A program made the translations under genes and the position numbers. 64,000 bases of DNA, taken from assembly GCF_021390335.1 (NCBI RefSeq), contig NZ_JAJUXK010000007.1:1-64000 (forward strand), in the 5' to 3' direction. The DNA comes from Dyadobacter sp. CY343. GTDB lineage: Bacteria; Bacteroidota; Bacteroidia; Cytophagales; Spirosomataceae. Of the stretch, positions 42,285-50,055 are shown in pieces; position 1 is the stretch's first letter; the number at the start of each line of letters is the position of its first letter. The notes under the pieces are model-generated. The model saw only the letters and a list, made by a program, of their open reading frames with translations. It searched no databases and was not told the DNA's origin.

Positions 42285-44807
42285 CTATTCATAAATTAGT
42301 TTAATGGGGCCCAAAAGTCCGGAAGGCATTGGTTCCCATTTGCTTGCATCAAACTTTTTATAAGTAATATCAACAATGTTAATATCTTCAAATCGCTTCC
42401 AATCCGGTTTCTGAGTGTCTCGTAAACGCATATAATTAGCCGACAAATTTGTTACCTCAATTTCCAGCTCATTATTTTTTGCTTTGAAAAGCGCAGCATC
42501 CAGTTCAATCCGAAACGGAATGCACCACACAGTTCCTAATGCTTTCCCATTCAATGTTACATTCGCTGTTTCGCGAACATCCCCCAGATCTAAAACCACT
42601 GACTTACTCTTATTAAGATCAGCCGGCGCATCAAAGCTGATCTTATAAAGGGCAGTACCTGAAAAATACCTGGCAGAATCAGGCAGAACTGTCCAGGATT
42701 CAAGTTGCTGCATTTTAGCCGGGGCGGGTCTTAAAGGTCGGCCATTTAAAAAGGTTATTTCCCACGGCCCTTTGATCTCATAGTTTCGCGAATAAGTTAC
42801 GATTTCGCCTGGTTTGCCAGCTTCTTTTGTCGATTCTAGAAAGCAGGATTGCCCTGGCAGCAATCGCAAAAAGACTTCCTGCCTGTCTCCTGATTTACGG
42901 AAAGCCATCTCAGATTTCCCACCAAGCGGATCTATTCGGGTAAAATGTCCGCCCTCGCCAAGTTTTACCCAACCTTCCCGGAAAGTATTGGCAAGATTTG
43001 TGACGAAATATAACGTGCGCCCGGCTTCCGTCCTTTTACGAATAAATGTCAGTCCCTTTTCGGCTAACTCCTCGGAAAATACCTTATTCTTAGTGAAACT
43101 TTCTTTCAAATTCGGAGAAACCTGAACATTTTCCTTTTTCTGCAACGCTAGTAATTCCTTCTCAAATGCTTGTTGATTAGAAGAATGCGCATTATAACCG
43201 CTCACTTTCTTCGGCAGATTATCCTCGAATATAATCGTAACTCCCGCCGCCGAAAGTCGTTTCAGCTCTTTGAGCGTTTCCATCGGCATATACGTACTGG
43301 AAGGAATCAAAATCGTTTTGTATGTTATATTGGCGGGAGTCAGCAGTTTGTTCCTTTTTACATTCAAGTCCTTCAATTGCAAATCCGAAATGAAAACGAA
43401 TGTGTAGCCCGCATTCCATAACTTTTGCGACAGTTTGCCAAAAGGCAGATCGAGCAGCCAGCGGTCTACGTGATGTACTTCAAGCAAATGTATATTACCT
43501 GAAGATTTCGCCCTGGTCGCCCAGAGATCATGAATAGGAAAATACACAAGTATATCATTGTCAGGCTTACTGCTTTGAAGTCGCTCCTGACAAAACGCTA
43601 CATATTGATTCAGTAAAGGGAGCTCCTTTGCAAAATGCGATGTGGGCCCGAAATGCGTAGACGCGTAAAACAGCCAGCCCGGATAGGGCGCACCGGGCGG
43701 CGAATAATTGGTACCATGATAAAAGACGTGGTTAATGCCGGAAGCGAACAGCTCATCGATCTGCGGCTTGATCTGTGAAAGTGATACCTTGAAGTGGTTC
43801 GCAAGCCACGTGCCAGTCTCCGAGCTAACAAGCCTTTTACCATTTAAATGAGCTGCCGAAGAAGCGAACTTCATCGCCAATGGATTGGGTGTTCCAAACT
43901 GCTCAATGGAATAGTCGGGATCAACACGCAAACCGGGAATGTCGAACCGGCTCGTACCAAATGATTCTGTTTCAGGAATATCCGCAGCGGCGTAAAGATC
44001 GAGCAAATTTCCAGGTGACCCGTGAGCCTGATAGCGAGTCACAAATCCTTTCTCCTTGCTCCACTTCGTCCAGGGAATTGCATACCTTTCGAGTAAAAGC
44101 TCAGCAAGAGTCTGGTGATAGTCTATTCTGATCAGTTCGCTCGACGGGTTTAGAGTCGAGTCTGACAGTGCATTTAGGTTTTCGAGAATATCATATTTCC
44201 TTCTCTTCTTAAACTCATTTGCAAAATCAGCTGTCCAATTGGCTCCGTAAGCCTCATAAGAATCCATGTACATGGATCTTGGCAATGCTGCAATACCTGT
44301 GAATGCAGAGTCGAACCGAGTGAGATAGTGGGACATTGCATTGGCATGAAAAGGATCAAGTACATATCCTTCGCCGCCCGGCGCAGCACGTTTTACTTTT
44401 TGCTTTGTGAGATTAACATGTGGTTTCCCATTCTGGACAACCATTGTCTTCGCAGCAAGCGATTCCGATACATTAGGCCCGCCAAAAGGCCAGCCGGTAC
44501 CCGTTGTCATATCAACACCAATCCCAAGGCGCTTACCCTCCGTGACTGTAAATTGCATTACATCAAGCCACTCCGGCGATAGAAACGGGATCGCTTCTTT
44601 TTCTAATCCCTTTACACCATAGATCGGAATAATATGTACTCCGCCAATACCGGAAGCTTTAAATGATTGGAGCTGTGCCAAGATATCCTCTTTCTTCACA
44701 GTACTTCCCATCCACCACCAGTAGGTCCATGGTTTGGCCGTAGATATGGTCTGGGCTTGAATGAACAGACTTTTTAGAATAATCAGGAGAATAAGAAGTT
44801 GCCTCAT
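42285..44807 (-). CDS. GH106-like alpha-L-rhamnosidase (glycoside hydrolase)
   Basis: 840 aa from the ATG at 44807; the extended frame needs a TTG at 44834. Signal peptide (RQLLILLIILKSLFIQAQ). N-terminal (alpha/beta)8-like domain with WWWMGSTVKKEDILAQLQSFKASGIGG (about 30-56), GVDMTTGTGWPFGG and SYEAYGANWTADF, SSETGTW and HVFYHGTNYSPPGAPYPGW, a pattern typical of GH106/rhamnosidase-type proteins; C-terminal beta-sandwich with a galactose-binding-like region (LDLGDVRETANVTLNGKALGTVWCIPF). It would remove rhamnose from plant or bacterial glycans in the periplasm or outside the cell. It is not in a susCD operon here. Family inferred from overall motif layout. Confidence 0.75.
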   Translation of the reverse strand: MRQLLILLIILKSLFIQAQTISTAKPWTYWWWMGSTVKKEDILAQLQSFKASGIGGVHIIPIYGVKGLEKEAIPFLSPEWLDVMQFTVTEGKRLGIGVDMTTGTGWPFGGPNVSESLAAKTMVVQNGKPHVNLTKQKVKRAAPGGEGYVLDPFHANAMSHYLTRFDSAFTGIAALPRSMYMDSYEAYGANWTADFANEFKKRRKYDILENLNALSDSTLNPSSELIRIDYHQTLAELLLERYAIPWTKWSKEKGFVTRYQAHGSPGNLLDLYAAADIPETESFGTSRFDIPGLRVDPDYSIEQFGTPNPLAMKFASSAAHLNGKRLVSSETGTWLANHFKVSLSQIKPQIDELFASGINHVFYHGTNYSPPGAPYPGWLFYASTHFGPTSHFAKELPLLNQYVAFCQERLQSSKPDNDILVYFPIHDLWATRAKSSGNIHLLEVHHVDRWLLDLPFGKLSQKLWNAGYTFVFISDLQLKDLNVKRNKLLTPANITYKTILIPSSTYMPMETLKELKRLSAAGVTIIFEDNLPKKVSGYNAHSSNQQAFEKELLALQKKENVQVSPNLKESFTKNKVFSEELAEKGLTFIRKRTEAGRTLYFVTNLANTFREGWVKLGEGGHFTRIDPLGGKSEMAFRKSGDRQEVFLRLLPGQSCFLESTKEAGKPGEIVTYSRNYEIKGPWEITFLNGRPLRPAPAKMQQLESWTVLPDSARYFSGTALYKISFDAPADLNKSKSVVLDLGDVRETANVTLNGKALGTVWCIPFRIELDAALFKAKNNELEIEVTNLSANYMRLRDTQKPDWKRFEDINIVDITYKKFDASKWEPMPSGLLGPIKLIYE

Positions 44808-44886
44808 AGAAGAGTTTTTGATTAAAGTCGCCAAGCTTGTTTTCTACACTACTAACTGACTTTATTTTTGAAATAGGCACAAAAAA

Positions 44887-44908
44887 AGCGAAACCGGAAG
44901 ATTTCGCT
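44887..44908 (-). terminator. Terminator of the respiratory operon
   Basis: On the minus strand AGCGAAA pairs with TTTCGCT (44887-44893 with 44902-44908, 8-base loop) and is followed by seven U residues (complement of 44881-44887). It lies 21 bp after the last gene of the act/cta operon. Confidence 0.88.
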
Positions 44909-44928
44909 GAATATTACATTCGAAGTGC

Positions 44929-45210
44929 TTAACCCTGGTAAGCCTGCTTCACCCTGGAAACAACAAGTTGTCGCTCCTCCCGCGCCCTTTTGCTATTCCT
45001 ATACCAGAGGTACCCGATTACGCCCACAAGCAGGTAAGGCATTACAAAAAGGTACATAATGCCGGTATTTAATCCCACACCTACATTATTGCGTCCGTTC
45101 CCCATCGAGCTTTCTACCGAGCCACGGCACATTGCACACTGCGCCCAGGAATCGAAGCCCAGGGCCATGAACATAATTATTAATCCTGATATGATCAAAA
45201 ATTTTCTCAT
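44929..45210 (-). CDS. Small membrane-anchored CxxC protein of the cytochrome oxidase operon
   Basis: 93 aa. The start is the ATG at 45210, in a 4-bp ATGA overlap with the DUF420 gene; a much longer open frame to 45471 only mirrors that gene. Signal-type helix (MRKFLIISGLIIMFMALGF), then QCAMCRGSVESS (CAMC at about 27-30) on the periplasmic side, a short linker and a transmembrane helix (IMYLFVMPYLLVGVIGYLWY) with a basic cytoplasmic tail. The CxxC in this position could bind copper or shuttle disulphides; a role in CuA assembly is only inferred from its place at the end of the oxidase operon. Not recognised as a named family. Confidence 0.75.
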   Translation of the reverse strand: MRKFLIISGLIIMFMALGFDSWAQCAMCRGSVESSMGNGRNNVGVGLNTGIMYLFVMPYLLVGVIGYLWYRNSKRAREERQLVVSRVKQAYQG

Positions 45211-45746
45211 GAATAATATGGACTGATCATTAAATAAACAATTACACCACTCACACTTACATACAACCAAATCGGCATTGCCCACTTTACTGCTTTTTTG
45301 TGCTGAGGAATCTGATTTGTGTAGCCGAAGTATACGGCGCGCAGTACAAACCAAACGACCACAATTGACAATAGAATATGCGAAATCAGTAAAAAGTAAT
45401 AGATTGGCCTCACAAACCCCTCGCCGCCGAACGGAGTAGATTCGTTTGAAATGTGATAGAGAATATAACAAACCAGAAAAACAGCTCCGAGCAAAAACGC
45501 TCCCGTCATCGCTTTCCTGTGCCCGGCGATATCCATTTTACGAATGAAATAATACCCCGTGATCAGCAAAATCGCGGTAAGTGTATTAATTACGCCGATC
45601 ACGTGGGGCAGCACTTTGGTCCATGCTCCGAGCTCGACTTTTTGTCTGATCCCCAATATAGCTGCAACTGCGATTGGGATCACCACAGCGAGTATGTTAA
45701 TAATCCGCTCGTATTTCGGTTTTTTCTCTAAAATCAAAGTCGACAT
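45207..45746 (-). CDS. DUF420 membrane protein (CtaM-like)
   Basis: 179 aa with about five transmembrane helices (from INILAVVIPIAVAAILGI to LYVSVSGVIVYLMI). DUF420 proteins resemble YozB/CtaM, which is needed for maturation of heme-copper oxidases in Firmicutes. The conserved histidines (LPHVIGVINTL, GHRKAMTGAF, YHISNES, SHILLS, QHKKAVKWAMPIWLYVSVSGV) are intact and could bind heme or metal. It lies one base after the Sco-like gene and overlaps the small CxxC gene by 4 bp. Strong context support. Confidence 0.85.
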   Translation of the reverse strand: MSTLILEKKPKYERIINILAVVIPIAVAAILGIRQKVELGAWTKVLPHVIGVINTLTAILLITGYYFIRKMDIAGHRKAMTGAFLLGAVFLVCYILYHISNESTPFGGEGFVRPIYYFLLISHILLSIVVVWFVLRAVYFGYTNQIPQHKKAVKWAMPIWLYVSVSGVIVYLMISPYYS

Positions 45747-45747
45747 A

Positions 45748-46359
45748 CTATTCTTTTGTTTTGCCTTCGTAAGACAATATCTTGATCTCTGCCATCAGAC
45801 GATCCACTTCTTTCGGATCCGTAACCTGGTAATACCCTCTAACAAATCCTTTCGTATCCACCAATGCGCAAATCGACGCATCGTCAGGCATTCCATTCTT
45901 GATGCCCAACTCCTGCTCATAGAACAGTTCAAGATGGTTTGCTGGTTCCGCTTTCACTTCCCAGCCCTGGCTTTTCAGCTCTCTGGCAAAGGTTGTGGAA
46001 TCGTCCTGTTCCAATGTTAAAGTGACTAACTGCACATCTTGAATCTCAGCTTTTAATGCTGCTACTCTTTGTAATTGGGAAAATGCCAGTTTGCAGCTGT
46101 CTGAGCAATCCTTGGGCAGATAAGTAATAACGTTCAGCTTTCCTGTGAAAGACAAATCCGTTATCGCCGATTTGCCAGCATCAACCTGGTGAAAGACTGT
46201 ATCCGCATCCTCAATCAGTATCTTTCCATCCGAGCTGAGTTCCGGATTAAGGTAAGGAAGATCATAGTGATTTCTTGCAAAAATCTGCAAGAACAAAAAT
46301 ATCAAAGCCGGTATTACCAATGTTGCTATCAGTAATCCGGCTTTGCTGAAATTCTTCAT
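45748..46359 (-). CDS. SCO1/SenC-like protein with incomplete copper site
   Basis: 203 aa, N-terminal membrane anchor (about 7-27), then a thioredoxin-like domain. The Sco CX3C motif is present as C85-S-D-S-C89 (LPKDCSDSCKLAF). The position of the third copper ligand, usually D-H-S/T before the strand ending ...D-x-x-G, reads DDASICALVD (about 159-168), so the histidine appears replaced by alanine. The rest of the fold is present but the region after CX3C is short and divergent. It may act as a thiol reductase rather than a copper chaperone (inference). Lies 6 bp downstream of subunit IV. Confidence 0.8.
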   Translation of the reverse strand: MKNFSKAGLLIATLVIPALIFLFLQIFARNHYDLPYLNPELSSDGKILIEDADTVFHQVDAGKSAITDLSFTGKLNVITYLPKDCSDSCKLAFSQLQRVAALKAEIQDVQLVTLTLEQDDSTTFARELKSQGWEVKAEPANHLELFYEQELGIKNGMPDDASICALVDTKGFVRGYYQVTDPKEVDRLMAEIKILSYEGKTKE

Positions 46360-46365
46360 TTGTTC

Positions 46366-46695
46366 TTAACTGAAAATCGCGTCAAATATGGCATTGCCTT
46401 CTAAGAGAAGAGCCAAGATCAACCACGCTACAAATATAATAGGGACAAGGATTGACCAGATAAGGGATTTCGTCTCGTGTTTTAAGTGCATGAATTCACC
46501 AACGATATAAAATGCCTTTACAATAGTCATAACGATGAAAACTGAAACTTTTAGGACTCCGTGAGGCACCAAAAAGGCGATAACGAATTCAAGTGCAGTT
46601 AATATCAATAGGATCCAGAACGTCTTCATGATCGCCTTGCGCTGTTCTGCGCCAGCGTTCGGATCCTGATTGTGAATATGATGTGCGTCTGCCAT
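46366..46695 (-). CDS. Cytochrome c oxidase subunit IV family protein
   Basis: 109 aa with three transmembrane helices (TFWILLILTALEFVIAFLV, VFIVMTIVKAFYIVGEFMHL, LIWSILVPIIFVAWLILALLL). MHLKHE is the conserved segment of this small oxidase subunit (CyoD/CtaF type). It stabilises subunit I. The His-rich N-terminus (MADAHHIHNQD) is common in the family. It lies 27 bp after the second subunit III gene. Confidence 0.9.
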   Translation of the reverse strand: MADAHHIHNQDPNAGAEQRKAIMKTFWILLILTALEFVIAFLVPHGVLKVSVFIVMTIVKAFYIVGEFMHLKHETKSLIWSILVPIIFVAWLILALLLEGNAIFDAIFS

Positions 46696-46722
46696 TTGTT
46701 TAAGAATATTACAAGTTAAAAA

Positions 46723-47493
46723 CTAGACCAGATAGAAGAAGGTAAATACAAACACCCAAACCAAATCAACAAAGTGCCAGTAAAGACCCACTTTTTCGAC
46801 CATCTCATAGCTCCCTCTTTTATCATAAAAACCGGTAGCGGCGCGGAAGAATATCAATATGTTTAATATAACACCACTAAAAACGTGGGTTCCGTGAAAA
46901 CCGGTAATGAAGAAGAAGAAATCTGCAAATGCTGGCGGACCATATTGATTTTCTGTCAGATTGGCCCCAAAGATCGTTTTCTCAATCCACTCTCCATTTT
47001 CCATTACTTTCATTACGCTACCAGTATCAGTACCATGGATAAAGTGAGCCCATTCCCAAGCCTGGCAGCCTAAAAATGTAAAACCTCCCAAAATTGTCCA
47101 AAGCATATACTTTTCCACATTCGCTCTGTCCATCCGGTGACCAGCTTCCACCGCAAGTACCATTGTAACACTACTTGCGATAAGGATAAAAGTCATGATA
47201 CCTACAAAAACCAGCGGAAGAGAAATCCCGTGTAAAAACGGAACTGCCTCATATACTCTTTCAGGAATAGGCCAGTATAGGTTTGAGAAGGTAAAATCTT
47301 CCCGGTTTCCGGTGAAGGCAGGAAAACTGAACCGGGCTGTACCATACGCCACCAAGAGGGCGGAGAAAGTAAAAGTATCGGAGATGAGGAAAAACCACAT
47401 CATTAGTTTTCCGTAACTCGCTTTCATGGGCTCTATCCCCCCCAACCACATTTTGGGTTCCACAGCACCAGGTGTTGTTACATTTGCAGCCAT
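46723..47493 (-). CDS. Cytochrome c oxidase subunit III, longer form
   Basis: 256 aa, seven predicted helices: FFLISDTFTFSALLVAY, the conserved FADFFFFITGFHGTHVFSGVI (about 187-207) and a C-terminal YWHFVDLVWVFVFTFFYLV. Contributes to proton uptake and complex stability in heme-copper oxidases. A second, 195-aa subunit III gene lies immediately upstream (15 bp), and both are probably cotranscribed. It carries extended periplasmic loops (EYLR-type region ARFSFPAFTGNREDF and DTGSVMKVMENGEW) not found in the shorter paralogue. Confidence 0.92.
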   Translation of the reverse strand: MAANVTTPGAVEPKMWLGGIEPMKASYGKLMMWFFLISDTFTFSALLVAYGTARFSFPAFTGNREDFTFSNLYWPIPERVYEAVPFLHGISLPLVFVGIMTFILIASSVTMVLAVEAGHRMDRANVEKYMLWTILGGFTFLGCQAWEWAHFIHGTDTGSVMKVMENGEWIEKTIFGANLTENQYGPPAFADFFFFITGFHGTHVFSGVILNILIFFRAATGFYDKRGSYEMVEKVGLYWHFVDLVWVFVFTFFYLV

Positions 47494-47507
47494 TGGTAAA
47501 AGTATTA

Positions 47508-48095
47508 TTAATTAAAAGTCAATAAAAAAACAAAAAGGTAGATCCAGAGGATATCTAAAAAATGCCAGTAAGTCGCACAAATCTGAATTCTTCTTAAATT
47601 CTTTTTGTGGACCCTCAACTTAAATGCAGCTGTCAAAGACACTGCTAAAACAATCAGGCCGGTAATAATATGGAATCCATGAAGTCCAGTAAACACGTAG
47701 AAAAAAGAACCTGAGGGATTTCCTACGAAATATACGTTCATGTCAACCAGCTTTTTCCACCCTTCAAACTGCATCCAAAGGAAGATCAGGCCGAGTACAA
47801 AAGTAATAGAAATTGCTATTTTCAATTGTTTGAACTGATCTTTTTTTGCCGAAAAATAGGCCCACTGCATTGCTATGCTGCTTAATAATAATACGCCTGT
47901 GCTATACCAGAAAATTACTGGCATTTCAAATTCGAGCCAGTTACCTTCTGCTCTGCGTACCAGATATGCGCTGGTCTGCGAAGCAAAAAGCATTATTATC
48001 GTTACCAGGAACAACCACAAAATGAACTTAATAGGGTCCATTGCCAAAGTCTCCTGCGGCTCCTTTTCTAACTTATATTGCTGAACGTTTTCCAT
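47508..48095 (-). CDS. Cytochrome c oxidase subunit III, short form
   Basis: 195 aa, five predicted helices. Signature GSFFYVFTGLHGFHIITGLIVL (about 128-149) and C-terminal YWHFLDILWIYLFVFLL. This is the five-helix type found in quinol and caa3-type oxidases. It follows ctaB by 21 bp and precedes the longer paralogue. The two genes may form a divided subunit III or alternative subunits. Confidence 0.92.
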   Translation of the reverse strand: MENVQQYKLEKEPQETLAMDPIKFILWLFLVTIIMLFASQTSAYLVRRAEGNWLEFEMPVIFWYSTGVLLLSSIAMQWAYFSAKKDQFKQLKIAISITFVLGLIFLWMQFEGWKKLVDMNVYFVGNPSGSFFYVFTGLHGFHIITGLIVLAVSLTAAFKLRVHKKNLRRIQICATYWHFLDILWIYLFVFLLTFN

Positions 48096-48116
48096 TTCTC
48101 TACAAAAATTTCATTT

Positions 48117-49010
48117 TCACAATTTATCCAACAAAAATGCGATCTGAACGATCGGTAAATATATAAATGATCCAAACATTAACTGCTTGGCCGTCTTATC
48201 TGTGCAAGTTCGCATCAAATGGAATGTTTGCGCCAGAAAGAGTACTCCAAAGACGGTAGCTATAAATGCAGAATTGATTCCTGTCATTCCCAGCTCGTAC
48301 GGCAACCAGCCGATTGGCAGTAGGAACAATGTATAGATCATAATCTGCAAAGTAGTATCAAGATCCTTCAAACCATTTGCAGGAAGTAGTTTAAATCCCG
48401 CACGTTTATAATCTTCATCCAATACCCAGGCAATAGCCCAGAAGTGTGGGAACTGCCAAAAGAACTGAATAGCAAATAAAATACCCGGTTCCAGGCCAAA
48501 CTGATTAGTTGCGGCAACCCAGCCGATCATTGGAGGAAACGCTCCCGGAAAGGCTCCTACAAACACGGCAATAGGACCAACCCGCTTCAATGGCGTGTAA
48601 ACGAACCCGTACAATACCAGTGAAAGAAGCGAGATAAGTCCGGTAGTGAGATTGAAAACGAAAACAAAGATAATCAGCGAAGCAACTCCTAAGAATAACG
48701 ACCACGCTGCTGCTTGCTCAACAGTAATTCTGCCACTCGGTAAAGGCCGACCGGCCGTGCGCTTCATCAGCTTGTCAAAGTCCTTTTCGAGAATTTGGTT
48801 GATAATATTGGCAGAGCCTGTGATTCCTATCGAAGCAATTATGAACAAAATCAGATCACCTGTTTTTACATCTTTCGACCCCAGGCAATAGCCCATTGCA
48901 CCTGAAAATGCTATTAGCGATGCAAGACGGAACTTCAATAATTCAAATAAAACGCCAAGCCTCTCCCTTAACCTTTCTATTCCGCTCGCGCTTTCTTGTA
49001 ATGTTGTCAT
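48117..49010 (-). CDS. ctaB: Protoheme IX farnesyltransferase (heme O synthase)
   Basis: 297 aa UbiA-family integral membrane protein. The first aspartate-rich motif is NIINQILEKDFDKLMKRTAGRPLPSG-like (about 89-113, DxxxDKxMKRTxxRPLPSG) and the second lies near DEDYKRAGFKLLP (about 199-211). It farnesylates heme b to heme o for the oxidase. It lies between ctaA and the subunit III genes. Complete. Confidence 0.96.
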   Translation of the reverse strand: MTTLQESASGIERLRERLGVLFELLKFRLASLIAFSGAMGYCLGSKDVKTGDLILFIIASIGITGSANIINQILEKDFDKLMKRTAGRPLPSGRITVEQAAAWSLFLGVASLIIFVFVFNLTTGLISLLSLVLYGFVYTPLKRVGPIAVFVGAFPGAFPPMIGWVAATNQFGLEPGILFAIQFFWQFPHFWAIAWVLDEDYKRAGFKLLPANGLKDLDTTLQIMIYTLFLLPIGWLPYELGMTGINSAFIATVFGVLFLAQTFHLMRTCTDKTAKQLMFGSFIYLPIVQIAFLLDKL

Positions 49011-49038
49011 TATTAAAACAAATTTATCTTACTGCCTG

Positions 49039-50055
49039 TCACCGCACTTGTGGCGACGTTTCGTATTTCAAATAAGTATTTCCATTTACTACCAGCCAGC
49101 TAACAAATTGCAATCCGATCAATAGTATCGCGAGTGTCAAATGCAACGGCTGCGCCCACGGCGGTACCCCAAAATAAGCCATTACCAGGCCGGTCACTAG
49201 TTCTGCTCCTAAAATTATTGAGCAGGAAATCGCAAGGTTAGCAGTAAAAGATCCTCGCTTTTCGAATTTCAAAATCCTAAAGACCCACAACGCATTTATC
49301 GCCATTACCAATATTGAAAACGACCTGTGCACATAGAATCGCATTCCGATTTGATTTATCCATTCTGCACGCGCATTGTAGCCGAAGCGCACTATAATTT
49401 CATCTATTGCTTCCCGTACCTGAGTTCCAAGCAGAATCTGAAATAATGAAATCCCCATCACAGCGATGCCCAAAGTATTCAGAGCTCTTTTTCCACCTTC
49501 GCTCACCTCAAACCTTTTATCTACATATCCCGACCAAGTAAACAGATAGAGCAAGACAAAGACAATGATGATCGCAAAAAGCATGTGTAGTGTCACCACC
49601 ACCGGCTTCAACTCAAAAGAAACCACTTTTGCACCCAGCCAGCCTTGAAATCCCACCAGTATGAACGCGGCGAGACTAAAATAAAAAATCTGCTTATTTC
49701 CCGTTTTCAAAAAGGGTAGGGAAGCAAGCAGAGTCAGAAAAATCATTATCCCGGTAAATGCTCCCAATAGCCTGTTTACGTATTCTATCCAGGTTTTAGT
49801 TGCATTGAACTCTACCTCCCCTTTCAACTTCGCTCCGTAGATCTCCTTATAATTAGTCGGTAACTGGGATTCCTCCGTTGGCGGGATCCATTTTCCGAAG
49901 CACTTTGGCCAGTCTGGACAGCCCATACCAGCTCCTGTACTCCTCACTACACCACCTGCTACAATCAGAAAATAGAGTGTAATGACAGTATTTAAAGCCA
50001 ACCGACGGAAACGCCGGTTGGCTTTGGAATTAATGTGAAGCTTTGAACTGATCAT
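49039..50055 (-). CDS. ctaA: Heme A synthase (COX15/CtaA family)
   Basis: 338 aa from the ATG at 50055, which overlaps the end of the subunit I gene by 26 bp (the alternative upstream start is a TTG). Eight-helix protein with GGVVRSTGAGMGCPDWPKCFG-like N-terminal block (about 35-55, with the conserved cysteine pair C-P-D-W-P-K-C), TWIEYVNRLLGAFTG (E-x-x-x-R), VTLHMLFA and the second-half histidines YVHRSFSIL and LHLTLAILL. Converts heme o to heme a. The C-terminal half has the expected paired histidines. Confidence 0.94.
   Translation of the reverse strand: MISSKLHINSKANRRFRRLALNTVITLYFLIVAGGVVRSTGAGMGCPDWPKCFGKWIPPTEESQLPTNYKEIYGAKLKGEVEFNATKTWIEYVNRLLGAFTGIMIFLTLLASLPFLKTGNKQIFYFSLAAFILVGFQGWLGAKVVSFELKPVVVTLHMLFAIIIVFVLLYLFTWSGYVDKRFEVSEGGKRALNTLGIAVMGISLFQILLGTQVREAIDEIIVRFGYNARAEWINQIGMRFYVHRSFSILVMAINALWVFRILKFEKRGSFTANLAISCSIILGAELVTGLVMAYFGVPPWAQPLHLTLAILLIGLQFVSWLVVNGNTYLKYETSPQVR

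Noticed and set aside
44929..45471. 180-aa reading of the small CxxC gene
   Set aside because: The first 87 residues lie opposite no evidence of coding and overlap the DUF420 gene; the ATG at 45210 gives a clean signal helix and a 4-bp operon overlap.
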